The position numbers were made by a program, and so were the translations under genes. DNA of 64,000 nucleotides from Stenotrophomonas sp. ZAC14D1_NAIMI4_1 (lineage in GTDB: Bacteria > Pseudomonadota > Gammaproteobacteria > Xanthomonadales > Xanthomonadaceae), in the NCBI RefSeq assembly GCF_003086775.1, contig NZ_CP026001.1:4244125-4308124 (forward strand), given 5' to 3'. The notes below the pieces were generated by a model, which saw nothing but the letters and a program-made list of their open reading frames with translations, was not told where the DNA came from and did no database searches. This document shows positions 11,001-19,270 of the stretch, in pieces (the stretch's first letter is position 1; every line of letters begins with the position of its first letter).

Positions 11001-11317
11001 TCGAAGCGCGCCGTGCCGGTGCCAATGCGCACGAAGCGATCCGCCGCGCCTGCCTGCTGCGCTTCCGCCCGATCATGATGACCACCGCTGCGGCCATGCT
11101 CGGTGCGCTGCCGCTGGCGCTGGGCACCGGCATCGGTTCGGAGCTGCGCCGCCCGCTGGGCATCGCCATCGTCGGCGGCCTGCTGCTCTCGCAGCTGGTC
11201 ACCCTGTACACCACGCCGGTGATCTACCTTTACATGGAACGCTTCTCCGAGTGGCTGGCCCGCCGCCGCGAGCAGCGCGCCCTGCGTGACGGCACGCTGC
11301 AGGAGCCGCAGGCATGA
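8084..11317 (+). CDS. smeJ: RND efflux transporter, SmeJ-like (MdtB type)
   Basis: Proton-driven inner-membrane multidrug pump subunit. 1,077 residues from a GTG start preceded by AAGGA at 8 nt. It shows the RND layout: TM1, a large periplasmic loop, TM2-6 including the proton-relay pair in VVDDAIVMIEN, a second periplasmic loop and TM7-12 with GIVKKNGIMMVDFA, whose Lys belongs to the relay. The second periplasmic loop contains a Thr/Ser/Asn-rich stretch (around residues 785-815) that looks like an insertion compared with SmeK. Situated 75 bp after smeI and 31 bp before smeK. In MdtABC the two pumps form a B2C heterotrimer; the same is inferred here. Confidence 0.88.
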   Translation: MGFSTIFIRRPIATSLLMAGLLLLGILGYRKLPVSALPEIDAPSLVVTTQYPGANATTMASLVTTPLERQFGQISGLELMTSDSSAGLSTIILQFSMDRDIDIAAQDVQAAIRQATLPSSLPYQPVYNRVNPADAAIVTLKLTSDTRPLRDVNNYADSILAQRLSQVQGVGLVSIAGNVRPAVRIQVNPAQLSNMGLTMEELRSALTQANVNAPKGSLNGKTQSYSIGTNDQLASAAEYRDTIISYKNGRPVRLSDVADVIDGVENDQLAAWADGKPAVLLEVRRQPGANIVQTVERIRAILPQLQGVLPADVHLEIFNDRTETIRASVHEVQFTLILTIGLVVAVIFVFLRRFWATIIPSVAVPLSLAGTFAVMAFTGMSLDNLSLMALVVATGFVVDDAIVMIENIVRYIEQGKSGKEAAEIGARQIGFTVLSLTVSLVAVFLPLLLMPGVTGRLFHEFAWVLSIAVVLSMLISLTLTPMMCAYLLKPDALPEGEDAHERAAAAGKQNLWTRTVGLYERSLDWVLGHQRLTLAVAGAALVLTVLLYVLIPKGLLPEQDTGLITGVVQADQNIAFPQMEQRTRQVAEALRQDPDVTGVSAFIGAGSMNPTLNQGQLSIVLKERGERDGLDEILPRLQKAVAGIPGVALYLKPVQDVTLDTRVAATEYQYSLSDVDSATVATQATRLTEALRKRPELADVDNNLSNQGRALELNIDRDKASVLGVPMQTIDDTLYDAFGQRQISTIFTELNQYRVVLEVAPEFRTSTALMEQLAVASNGAGALTGTNATSFGQVTSSNSSTATGIGAQNTGITVGAGNIIPLSALAEGKVTSAPLVVSHQQQLPAVTVSFNIAPGYSLSDAVKAIQETKDSLDMPAHLHAEFIGKAAEFTGSQTDVVWLLLASLVVIYIVLGVLYESYIHPITIISTLPPAGVGALLALMVCGLSLSVDGIVGIVLLIGIVKKNGIMMVDFAIEARRAGANAHEAIRRACLLRFRPIMMTTAAAMLGALPLALGTGIGSELRRPLGIAIVGGLLLSQLVTLYTTPVIYLYMERFSEWLARRREQRALRDGTLQEPQA

Positions 11318-11348
11318 TCCACGCCCCGCTGCTGCGGGGGGCCGCACG

Positions 11349-14300
11349 ATGAACCTGTCCGGCCCCTTCATCCGCCGCCCGATCGGCACTGCCCTGCTGG
11401 CCATCGGCTTGTTCATGATCGGCCTGATCTGCTACCTGCGGCTGGGCGTGTCGGCACTGCCGAACATCCAGATCCCGGTGATCTTCGTGCACGCCAGCCA
11501 GGCCGGTGCGGATGCGGCGACGATGGCCTCCACGGTGACCGCGCCGCTGGAACGCCACCTCGGCCAGCTGCCGGGCATCGACCGCATGCGCTCGTCGAGC
11601 TCGGAAGGCAGCTCGCTGGTCTTCATGATCTTCCAGACCGACCGTGACATCGATTCGGCCGCGCTGGACGTGCAGACCGCGATCAACTCGGCACAGGCCG
11701 ACCTGCCCTCGGGGCTGGGTTCGCCGATGTACCAGAAGGCGAACCCGAACGACGATCCGGTCATCGCCATCGCCCTGACCTCGCAGACCCAGTCAGCCGA
11801 CGAGCTGTACAACGTCGCCGATTCGCTGCTGGCCCAGCGCATCCGCCAGATCAGCGGCGTGGCCTCGGTGGACATCGCCGGTGCCTCGACGCCGGCCGTG
11901 CGCGTGGACGTCAACCTGCGCCTGATGAACGCCCTCGGCCTGACCGCCGACGACCTGCGCAATGCCGTGCGTGCGGCCAACGTGACCTCGCCCACCGGCT
12001 TCCTCAGCGACGGCAACACCACCACGGCGATCATCGCCAACGATTCGGTGGCGCGCGCCGCCGATTTCGCCGAGCTGGTGGTCAAGACCCAGGGCGATGG
12101 CCGGGTGATCCGCCTGAAGGACATCGCCAACGTCTACGACGGCCAGCAGGATGCCTACCAGGCCGCGTGGTTCAACCACAAGCCGGCCGTGGTGATGTAC
12201 GTGTTCACCCGTGCCGGCGCCAACATCGTCGAAACCGTGGACCGGGTGAAGGCGCAGATTCCCGCGCTGCGCGACTACCTGCAGCCTGGCACCACCATGA
12301 CGCCGTACTTCGACCGTACGCCGACCATCCGTTCGTCGCTGCATGAAGTGCAGATCACCCTGCTGATCAGCCTGGCCATGGTGGTGCTGACCATGGCGCT
12401 GTTCCTGCGCCGGCTGGCGCCCACGCTGATCGCCGCGGTGACCGTACCGCTGTCGCTGGCCGGTGCCGCGCTGGTGATGTACGCGCTCGGCTTCACCCTC
12501 AACAACCTGAGCCTGCTGGCCCTGGTCATCGCGATCGGTTTCGTGGTGGACGATGCCATCGTGGTGATCGAAAACATCATGCGCCACCTCGACGAGGGCA
12601 TGCCGCGCCTGCAGGCGGCCTTCACCGGCGCGCGCGAGATCGGCTTCACCATCGTCTCCATCACCGCCTCGCTGGTGGCGGTGTTCATCCCGCTGCTGTT
12701 TGCCAGCGGCATGATGGGCGCGTTCTTCCGCGAGTTCACCGTTACCCTGGTGGCGGCCATCGTGGTCTCGATGATCGTCTCGCTGACCCTGACCCCGGCG
12801 CTGTGCAGCCGCTTCCTCAGCGCACACGACCACACCGCCGCACCGTCGCGCTTCGGCCGCTGGCTCGATGCCGGGCACGATCGCATGCTGCGCATCTACA
12901 CGGTGTTCCTGGACTTCTCGCTGCGCCATGCGCTGCTGCTTTCACTCACCCCGCTGATCCTGATCGGCGTCACCATCTTCCTGTTCGGTGCGGTGAAAAA
13001 GGGCGCGTTCCCGCCGCAGGACACCGGCCTGATCTGGGGCCGCGCCAATTCCAGCGCCACCGTTTCCTTCGAGGACATGGTGGCCCGCCAGCGCCGCATC
13101 ACCGACATGCTGATGGCCGACCCGGCGGTGAAGACCGTGGGCGTGCGCCTGGGCAGTGGCCGCCAGGGTTCCAGCGCGCAGTTCAACGTCGAGCTGAAGT
13201 CACGCAAGGAAGGCCGCCGCGAGACCACCGCCCATGCGCTGGCCCGCCTGAGCGCCAAGGCCGACCGCTACCCCGACCTGCAGCTGCGCCTGCGCGCGAT
13301 CCAGGACCTGCCCAGCAACGATGGCGGCGGCAACAGCCAGGGCGCGCAGTACCGCATCTCGCTGCAGGGCAATGACCTGGCCGCGCTGCAGGAATGGCTG
13401 CCCAAGCTGCAGGCAGCGTTGAAGAAGAACCCGAAGCTGCGCGACGTCGGCACCGATGTCGACAACGCCGGCCTGCGCCAGAACATCGAGATCGACCGCG
13501 CCAAGGCCGCGCGCCTGGGCATCAGCGTGGGTGCCATCGATGGTGCGCTGTACGGTGCCTTCGGCCAGCGCCAGATCTCCACGATCTACTCGGACATCAA
13601 CCAGTACAGCGTGGTGGTCAACGCGCTGCCGTCGCAGACCGCCACGCCGGCGGCGCTGGACGAGGTGTACGTGAAGGCGCGCAGCGGCGAAATGGTGCCG
13701 ATCACCGCGGTGGCCCGCCAGGCCCCGGGGCTGGCGCCGTCGCAGATCACCCATGAAAACCAGTACACGACGATGGACCTGAGTTACAACCTCGCACCCG
13801 GCGTCAGCGCCGGCGAGGCCAAGGCCATCATCGACGCGACGGTGGCGGGCATGCGCATGCCGGGCGACATCCGCCTGGCCGACGATGCGGGCTTCGGCTT
13901 CAATTCCGACCCCAGCGACATGCTGATCCTGGTGATGGCGGCGATCCTGACCGTCTACCTGGTGCTGGGCATGCTGTACGAGAGCCTGATCCACCCGGTG
14001 ACGATCCTGTCCACCCTGCCGGCGGCCGGCGTGGGCGCGCTGCTTGCGCTGTTCGGCACCAACACCGAACTGTCGGTCATTTCGATGATCGCGCTCGTGC
14101 TGCTGATCGGCATCGTCAAGAAGAACGCGATCATGATGATCGACTTCGCCCTGGTGGCGCAGCGCGAGCATGGCCTGGCACCACGCGAGGCGGCGCGCGA
14201 GGCCAGCATCGTGCGCTTCCGCCCGATCATGATGACCACCATGGTGGCGATCCTGGCGGCGGTGCCGCTGGCGATCGGCCTCGGCGAGGGCTCGGAGCTG

Positions 14301-14471
14301 CGCCGTCCGCTGGGCATCGCGATGATCGGCGGCCTGCTGTTCTCGCAGAGCCTGACCCTGCTGAGCACCCCGGCGCTGTACGTGATCTTCTCGTGCCTGG
14401 CCGAACGCTGGCGGGCACGCCGCGCGCGCAAGCGCGAAGCAAAGCTGCTGAAGCGCGCGCAGCGGGCATGA
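11349..14471 (+). CDS. smeK: RND efflux transporter, SmeK-like (MdtC type)
   Basis: Second RND pump subunit of the same operon. 1,040 residues from ATG (MNLSGPFIRRPIGTALLA); a frame extending 21 codons into smeJ was rejected because the RND N-terminus begins here and a G-rich Shine-Dalgarno sequence sits 8 nt upstream. TM4 relay motif VVDDAIVVIEN and TM10 motif GIVKKNAIMMIDFA are intact, so this subunit also looks able to carry protons. The C-terminus is a basic tail (RARRARKREAKLLKRAQRA). No outer-membrane channel gene follows, so a shared TolC-type protein elsewhere must complete the pump. Published work links SmeIJK to aminoglycoside, tetracycline and envelope-stress phenotypes. Confidence 0.88.
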   Translation: MNLSGPFIRRPIGTALLAIGLFMIGLICYLRLGVSALPNIQIPVIFVHASQAGADAATMASTVTAPLERHLGQLPGIDRMRSSSSEGSSLVFMIFQTDRDIDSAALDVQTAINSAQADLPSGLGSPMYQKANPNDDPVIAIALTSQTQSADELYNVADSLLAQRIRQISGVASVDIAGASTPAVRVDVNLRLMNALGLTADDLRNAVRAANVTSPTGFLSDGNTTTAIIANDSVARAADFAELVVKTQGDGRVIRLKDIANVYDGQQDAYQAAWFNHKPAVVMYVFTRAGANIVETVDRVKAQIPALRDYLQPGTTMTPYFDRTPTIRSSLHEVQITLLISLAMVVLTMALFLRRLAPTLIAAVTVPLSLAGAALVMYALGFTLNNLSLLALVIAIGFVVDDAIVVIENIMRHLDEGMPRLQAAFTGAREIGFTIVSITASLVAVFIPLLFASGMMGAFFREFTVTLVAAIVVSMIVSLTLTPALCSRFLSAHDHTAAPSRFGRWLDAGHDRMLRIYTVFLDFSLRHALLLSLTPLILIGVTIFLFGAVKKGAFPPQDTGLIWGRANSSATVSFEDMVARQRRITDMLMADPAVKTVGVRLGSGRQGSSAQFNVELKSRKEGRRETTAHALARLSAKADRYPDLQLRLRAIQDLPSNDGGGNSQGAQYRISLQGNDLAALQEWLPKLQAALKKNPKLRDVGTDVDNAGLRQNIEIDRAKAARLGISVGAIDGALYGAFGQRQISTIYSDINQYSVVVNALPSQTATPAALDEVYVKARSGEMVPITAVARQAPGLAPSQITHENQYTTMDLSYNLAPGVSAGEAKAIIDATVAGMRMPGDIRLADDAGFGFNSDPSDMLILVMAAILTVYLVLGMLYESLIHPVTILSTLPAAGVGALLALFGTNTELSVISMIALVLLIGIVKKNAIMMIDFALVAQREHGLAPREAAREASIVRFRPIMMTTMVAILAAVPLAIGLGEGSELRRPLGIAMIGGLLFSQSLTLLSTPALYVIFSCLAERWRARRARKREAKLLKRAQRA

Positions 14472-14476
14472 TGGGA

Positions 14477-14534
14477 GGTGCCGGCCAGCGGCCGGCACTA
14501 CCGGTTCTGGTGGGTGCGGACCGTTGGTCCGCAC
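14477..14534. repeat. SMAG palindrome (inverted) and GTGGG-headed palindrome
   Basis: A GCCGGCCAGCGGCCGGC palindrome ending in CTAC is followed 8 bp later by GTGGGTGCGGACC / GGTCCGCAC. They lie just past smeK and may terminate or stabilise its transcript. Confidence 0.8.
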
Positions 14535-14551
14535 GCCTCATGCCTCCGGGT

Positions 14552-14580
14552 TTGACGCGCCGTAACGAAAAGAGAACAAT
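14552..14580 (+). promoter_or_regulatory. Promoter of the TonB-dependent receptor
   Basis: TTGACG (five of six consensus bases) is spaced 17 bp from AACAAT (four of six). The start of transcription would fall about 140 nt before the chosen ATG. Confidence 0.45.
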
Positions 14581-14584
14581 TCTC
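14572..14584. promoter_or_regulatory. Possible Fur operator
   Basis: GAGAA-CAA-TTCTC, an inverted repeat overlapping the proposed -10 box of a siderophore-receptor gene. GAGAAT/ATTCTC half-sites are common in Fur boxes of this order. Binding is inferred from sequence and context only. Confidence 0.4.
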
Positions 14585-14724
14585 ATCCAGCCACGGTCCT
14601 GCGCCGCCTCCCCCAGCGACGCCCCGCTGCCGCTTGCCGGCACGCCTGCGTGATCCCAGCCATCGACCCCTTCCCTTCCGCCACCGCGGACGGTCGCGTG
14701 CTGTCCGCCGAGGATCCCCCACCG

Positions 14725-16782
14725 ATGCTGCCCACCCGTTCCCCCCGCCTGGCCGTGCTGGCCATGGCGCTGTCCGCCGCCTGTGCCGCCCACGCCGAAG
14801 CCCCGGCCGAGACCCGCAGTGCCACCGACCTGGATGCGATCAAGGTCACCGCCGAACGCACCCATACCGAAGCCGGCGCCCTCGGTGACCGCGCACTGCG
14901 CGACACCCCGTTCGCGATCACTGCGGTCGGTCGCGAGCAGATCGAGCAGCGCCAGGTCGTCTCGCTGGGCGAAGTCTTCCTGTTCGACCCGTCGGTCACC
15001 ACCCAGGTCAGCGCCTACGCCAGCGGCTGGAGCTCGCCGATCCGCAACCGCGGCATCGACCTCAACTTCGACAGCTACCGCGTCAACGGCCTGCAGGTGT
15101 CCTCGTGGGGCACCGAATGGCCGCTGGAAGTGATGGAGCAGGTGGACCTGCTGAAGGGTCCCGGCGGCTTCCTGTACGGCTTCGGCGCGCCCGGTGGCAT
15201 CGTCAACTACATCACCAAGAAGCCGACCGACACCACCACCTTCAGCGCCCAGCTCGGCTGGCGCGAACAGGGCATCGCCAGCGGCGGCGTGGATGTCGGC
15301 GGCCGCTTCGGCAACGAGCAGATGTTCGGCTACCGCTTAAACGCGTACCAGGAAAAAGGCGAGACCTTCAACGGCGGCCATGTCGACCGCAAGGTCGGCG
15401 CGCTGTCGCTGGATGCGCGCCTGAGCGATGCGCTCACCTGGACCTTCGACGGCGTGTTCCAGTCGCGCGACCTCAGCGAGGAATCGCCGCAGTACTACTT
15501 CATCGGCCTGACCTCGCTGCCGCGCCCGATCGCCGGTGACGTCGACAACAGCGTGCCCGGCACCTACTACGACACCCGCTCCAGCCTGCTGTCGACCGCC
15601 CTCAACTGGCAGATCAACAGCGACTGGAAGGCCAGCCTGAGCTACGGCGTCACCACCTCGTGGAATGACGTCAACAAGATCTTCGCCTACATCGACGATG
15701 TGAACGGCGACTACGACGTGAACGTGTACGAGCTGGGCGGCAAGAGCGAGTGGAAGCTGGCCCAGGCGCTGGTGCAGGGCAGCTTCCGCACCGGCCCGCT
15801 GCAGCACCAGCTGGTGGCCGGCGTCAGCCACCAGACCGGGCTGGGCTGGGACCGTCCCTACGAGTGGAGCAACATCGGCCGCGCCAACCTCTACCAGCGT
15901 TCGGCCATCCGCCACGACGCGGTGCGCTCGCGCGTACTCAGCCGCGGCGATGAAACCGTGCAGCAGGCGGTCTTCGCCAGCGACACCATCGATGTCGGCG
16001 GTGGCTGGTCGGTGCTGGCCGGCTGGCGCTACAACGACTTCGAAACCAAGGGCAGCTACCACACCTACCCGGTCACCCCGACCTACGCGGTGATGTACAA
16101 GCCCAGCGATGCGGTGACCCTGTACGCCAGCTACATCGAATCGCTGGAAGCCGGCAGCCGCGTCGGCAACACCTACATCAATGCCGGCGATGTGCTGGAC
16201 CCGACCATCAGCAAGCAGTACGAGATCGGCGCCAAGGTGGAAGCACCACGCTGGAACGCGAACATGGCGGCGTTCCGGCTGGAGCGCGGGGCCAACATCG
16301 ACCTGCTGACCAACGCCGGCAAGTTCCTGGTGCAGGACGGCATCACCCTGTATGAAGGCGTGGAAGCCAGCGCCGACCTGCACCTGAGCGACGCGCTGAC
16401 CGTCGGCGGCGGCGTGACCTGGCTGGACCCGACCTACGACAAGCTGTCCCCGGCCAGTGCATCGCAGGAAGGCAACCGCACCGCCGGCGCGGCCCGCTGG
16501 AGCGGCGTGGTGCACGCCAACTACCAGTTGCCGTGGGTGGACGGGCTGGAAGCCTATGCGGCCGTGCGCTACTACGGCGATGTCTGGTACGACGCCGACA
16601 ACACCCTGAAGCTGCCCGACTACACCCTGGTCAACGCCGGCGTCGGTTACCGCCTGCTCGCCTCGGGCCACCCGGTCACCCTGCGCGCCAGCGTGGAGAA
16701 CCTGGGCAACCGCAGATACTGGTCGAACGCGGGCGTCGGCCTGCCGCGCACCTTCGCGGTAAGCGTGCGCTGGGAGATGTAA
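14725..16782 (+). CDS. TonB-dependent siderophore receptor
   Basis: Outer-membrane gated beta-barrel for uptake of a ferric siderophore. 685 residues from the chosen ATG, which opens a signal peptide (MLPTRSPRLAVLAMALSAAC...HA); an in-frame GTG 25 codons upstream gives no signal at the N-terminus. A TonB box-like DLDAIKVTA follows, then the plug domain (DTPFAITAVGREQIEQRQ... LLKGPGGFLYGFGAPGGIVN) and a barrel to the end. The last residues VSVRWEM approximate the aromatic C-terminal sorting signal but end in Met instead of Phe. The upstream promoter overlaps a Fur-like palindrome. Which siderophore it takes cannot be read from the sequence. Confidence 0.86.
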   Translation: MLPTRSPRLAVLAMALSAACAAHAEAPAETRSATDLDAIKVTAERTHTEAGALGDRALRDTPFAITAVGREQIEQRQVVSLGEVFLFDPSVTTQVSAYASGWSSPIRNRGIDLNFDSYRVNGLQVSSWGTEWPLEVMEQVDLLKGPGGFLYGFGAPGGIVNYITKKPTDTTTFSAQLGWREQGIASGGVDVGGRFGNEQMFGYRLNAYQEKGETFNGGHVDRKVGALSLDARLSDALTWTFDGVFQSRDLSEESPQYYFIGLTSLPRPIAGDVDNSVPGTYYDTRSSLLSTALNWQINSDWKASLSYGVTTSWNDVNKIFAYIDDVNGDYDVNVYELGGKSEWKLAQALVQGSFRTGPLQHQLVAGVSHQTGLGWDRPYEWSNIGRANLYQRSAIRHDAVRSRVLSRGDETVQQAVFASDTIDVGGGWSVLAGWRYNDFETKGSYHTYPVTPTYAVMYKPSDAVTLYASYIESLEAGSRVGNTYINAGDVLDPTISKQYEIGAKVEAPRWNANMAAFRLERGANIDLLTNAGKFLVQDGITLYEGVEASADLHLSDALTVGGGVTWLDPTYDKLSPASASQEGNRTAGAARWSGVVHANYQLPWVDGLEAYAAVRYYGDVWYDADNTLKLPDYTLVNAGVGYRLLASGHPVTLRASVENLGNRRYWSNAGVGLPRTFAVSVRWEM

Positions 16783-16799
16783 CCCGGCTCCCCGCCCAA

Positions 16800-16863
16800 G
16801 GTGGGTGCGGACCGTTGGTCCGCACATCGGCTGATCTGGTGGGTGCGGACCGTTGGTCCGCAC
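16800..16863 (+). repeat. Two direct copies of a GTGGG-headed palindrome
   Basis: GTGGGTGCGGACC-GTT-GGTCCGCAC occurs twice in tandem, 14 bp apart, directly after the receptor gene. It resembles SMAG palindromes but carries a GTGGG head. Confidence 0.8.
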
Positions 16864-16926
16864 ATCGCTCCCCCCATTTCACGCGCGCACCGCAATAATG
16901 GGGGGCATCCCGCCCCCCGAGCCTGC

Positions 16927-19107
16927 ATGTCCACCCGCGAATCCCGCTTCAGCCGCCTGTGGGCACACGAAAAGGCCAGCTACGGCCTGCGCGTCTTCAT
17001 CGCCCTGACCACGGCGCTGGGCGTGTGCTGGCACCTGGACGCGCTGCCGGCCCTGCCCGGGGTGTTCCTCGGCATCATCGCCAGCGCCATCGCCGAGACC
17101 GATGACAACTGGTGGGGCCGCACCAAGGCAGTGCTGCTGTCGCTGCTGTGCTTCTGCATCGCCGCCGCCTCGGTCATCTGGCTGTTCCCGCTGCCGTGGG
17201 TGTTCATCGGCGCGCTGGCGCTGTCCACGTTCTGCCTGACCCTGCTGGGCGCGCTGGGCGAACGCTACGCGTCCATCGCCCAGGCCACGGTGACCCTGGC
17301 CATCTACACCATGATCGGCCTGGAGCAGCACGGCGGCGCCGGCGACCTGCCGCGCGCCATGGAGGCGGCCAGCCACCTGCTGATCGGCGCGGTCTGGTAC
17401 GGCCTGCTGTCGATCCTGTGGACGGCGCTGTTCGCCAACCGGCCCGTGCGCGAACGGGTCGCCCGCCTGTACGTGGAACTTGGCCGCTACCTGCAGCTCA
17501 AGGCCACGTTGTTCGAACCAGTGCGCGAAGCCGACCTGCAGCGCCGCCAGCTGGACCTGGCCGAACAGAACCGCCGCGTGGTCGGCGCGCTCAATGAAGC
17601 GAAGGCCGCGATCCTGGCCCGCTTCGGCCGCTCCGGCCGGCCCGGCGTCAATTCCGGCCTGTATCTGCGCCTGTACTACATGGCGCAGGATTTCCACGAA
17701 CGCGCCAGTTCCTCGCACTACCCCTATGGCGCGCTGGTCGATGCGTTCTTCCACAGCGACGTGCTGTACCGCTGCCAGCGACTGCTTGACCTGCAGGGCC
17801 AGGCCTGTGCGCGCCTCGGCGAAGCCATCCGCCTGCGCCGCCCGTTCGTGTACGGCGAAAGCAACCAGCAGGCCGGCCGCGACCTGGCCGATGCGCTGGC
17901 CTACCTGCGCGACCAGCAGCGCCCGCAGTGGCAGCGCCTGCTCGGTTCGCTGGACCTGCTGGTGCACAACCTGCGCAGCATCGAACGCCGCCTGCTTGAT
18001 GCCGAACGTTCCGAAGCCAGCCTGGACAACGTCGATACGCGCCTGCGCGACAGCAATCCACATACCCTGCGCGAGATGGGCGTGCGCATCCGCCAGCAGC
18101 TCACGCCGGGCTCGGTGCTGTTCCGCCACGGCCTGCGCATGGCCGTGGCACTGGTTGCCGGCTTCCTCGCCATCCGCCTGTTCGACGCGCAGCACGGTTC
18201 GTGGGTGCTGCTGACCATCGTCTTCGTGTGCCGGCCCAACTTCGGCGCCACCCGCCAGCGCCTGGCCCAGCGCGTGGTCGGCACCCTGGCCGGCCTGGTG
18301 CTGACCTGGGCGCTGCTGCAGCTGTTCCCGCAGCTGCACGTGCAGCTGCTGATCGCCCTGCTGTCGGCGCTGCTGTTCTTCTACAACCGCACCGATCGCT
18401 ACCTGGTGGCCTCGGCGGCGATCACGGTGATGGCGCTGACCTGCTTCAACCTGATCGGCGACGGCTTCGTGCTGATCGTCCCGCGCATGGTCGACACGGT
18501 GCTGGGCTGTGCCATTGCCGCTGCCGCTGCGTTCCTGATCCTGCCCGACTGGCAGGGGCGGCAGCTGCACCTGGTGCTGGCACGGGTGCTGGATACTGCC
18601 TCGCGCTACCTCGATTCGGTGCTGGGCCAGTACCGCAGCGGCATGCGCGATGACCTGGCCTACCGCATCGCCCGCCGCGACATGCACAACGCCGACGCGG
18701 CCCTGTCCACGGCGCTGTCGAACATGCTGCGCGAGCCCGGCCACGTGCGCCGCAACCTCGATGCCGGCTTCCACTTCCTGGCCCTGTCCAACACCCTGCT
18801 TGGCCACCTGTCCGCGCTGGGCGCGCACCGCGACCAGGTGGACAGCTACGCCGGCGATCCACTGGCCTTGGCCGCGGGTGACCGGGTGCGCAAGGCCCTG
18901 CAGCAGCTGGCCACCGCGCTGACCGCACGGCAGCCGGTCAGCGAGGAGGACAACGATGCCGACCGTGCCGTGGCCGCCGAGCTGGAACAGATCGAAGAAG
19001 CGATGCCGCCGAAGCTGCAGTTGATCCGCACGCAGATGGCGCTGGTGCTGCGGCTGCTGCCGAAGGTGCGCGCGGCGGCGAACCAGGCGGTCACCACCCT
19101 CACCTGA
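16927..19107 (+). CDS. yccS: YccS/FUSC-family inner-membrane protein
   Basis: A 726-residue membrane protein of the YccS/YhfK (FUSC-like) family, sometimes proposed to export aromatic acids; its transport activity is not established. Two blocks of about five transmembrane helices (roughly residues 20-165 and 395-540) are separated and followed by long soluble helical regions, the duplicated layout typical of the family. The start was placed at MSTRESRFSRLWAHEKASYG because the frame upstream is translated repeat DNA. The preceding gap holds tandem palindromes and the next gene lies 163 bp downstream, so it is probably transcribed alone. Confidence 0.84.
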   Translation: MSTRESRFSRLWAHEKASYGLRVFIALTTALGVCWHLDALPALPGVFLGIIASAIAETDDNWWGRTKAVLLSLLCFCIAAASVIWLFPLPWVFIGALALSTFCLTLLGALGERYASIAQATVTLAIYTMIGLEQHGGAGDLPRAMEAASHLLIGAVWYGLLSILWTALFANRPVRERVARLYVELGRYLQLKATLFEPVREADLQRRQLDLAEQNRRVVGALNEAKAAILARFGRSGRPGVNSGLYLRLYYMAQDFHERASSSHYPYGALVDAFFHSDVLYRCQRLLDLQGQACARLGEAIRLRRPFVYGESNQQAGRDLADALAYLRDQQRPQWQRLLGSLDLLVHNLRSIERRLLDAERSEASLDNVDTRLRDSNPHTLREMGVRIRQQLTPGSVLFRHGLRMAVALVAGFLAIRLFDAQHGSWVLLTIVFVCRPNFGATRQRLAQRVVGTLAGLVLTWALLQLFPQLHVQLLIALLSALLFFYNRTDRYLVASAAITVMALTCFNLIGDGFVLIVPRMVDTVLGCAIAAAAAFLILPDWQGRQLHLVLARVLDTASRYLDSVLGQYRSGMRDDLAYRIARRDMHNADAALSTALSNMLREPGHVRRNLDAGFHFLALSNTLLGHLSALGAHRDQVDSYAGDPLALAAGDRVRKALQQLATALTARQPVSEEDNDADRAVAAELEQIEEAMPPKLQLIRTQMALVLRLLPKVRAAANQAVTTLT

Positions 19108-19113
19108 TGGGAC

Positions 19114-19221
19114 GTGCGGACCAACGGTCCGCACCTACCGGGGCGGTTTCATGCGGAGCAACGGTCCGCACCCAACAGAGTCCGCGTCCGCACCCACCGT
19201 AGCGTCGAGCTTGCTCGACTG
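19114..19221. repeat. Cluster of three REP-like palindromes
   Basis: GTGCGGACC / GGTCCGCAC (inverted orientation), a decayed copy with GGAGCAACGGTCCGCAC, and a true SMAG GTAGCGTCGAGC / GCTCGAC, in the gap between yccS and the MFS-acyltransferase gene. Confidence 0.75.
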
Positions 19222-19270
19222 CCCTGCCTGATAGGCAGGAATGCTAGGCTGCGCCGGTCAAGGAGATTCC

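Noticed and set aside
7748..11416. A 1,222-codon minus-strand open frame antisense to smeI and smeJ
   Set aside because: Its His/Gln/Arg/Gly-rich protein is the antisense reading of a GC-rich gene; the plus-strand RND protein is certain.
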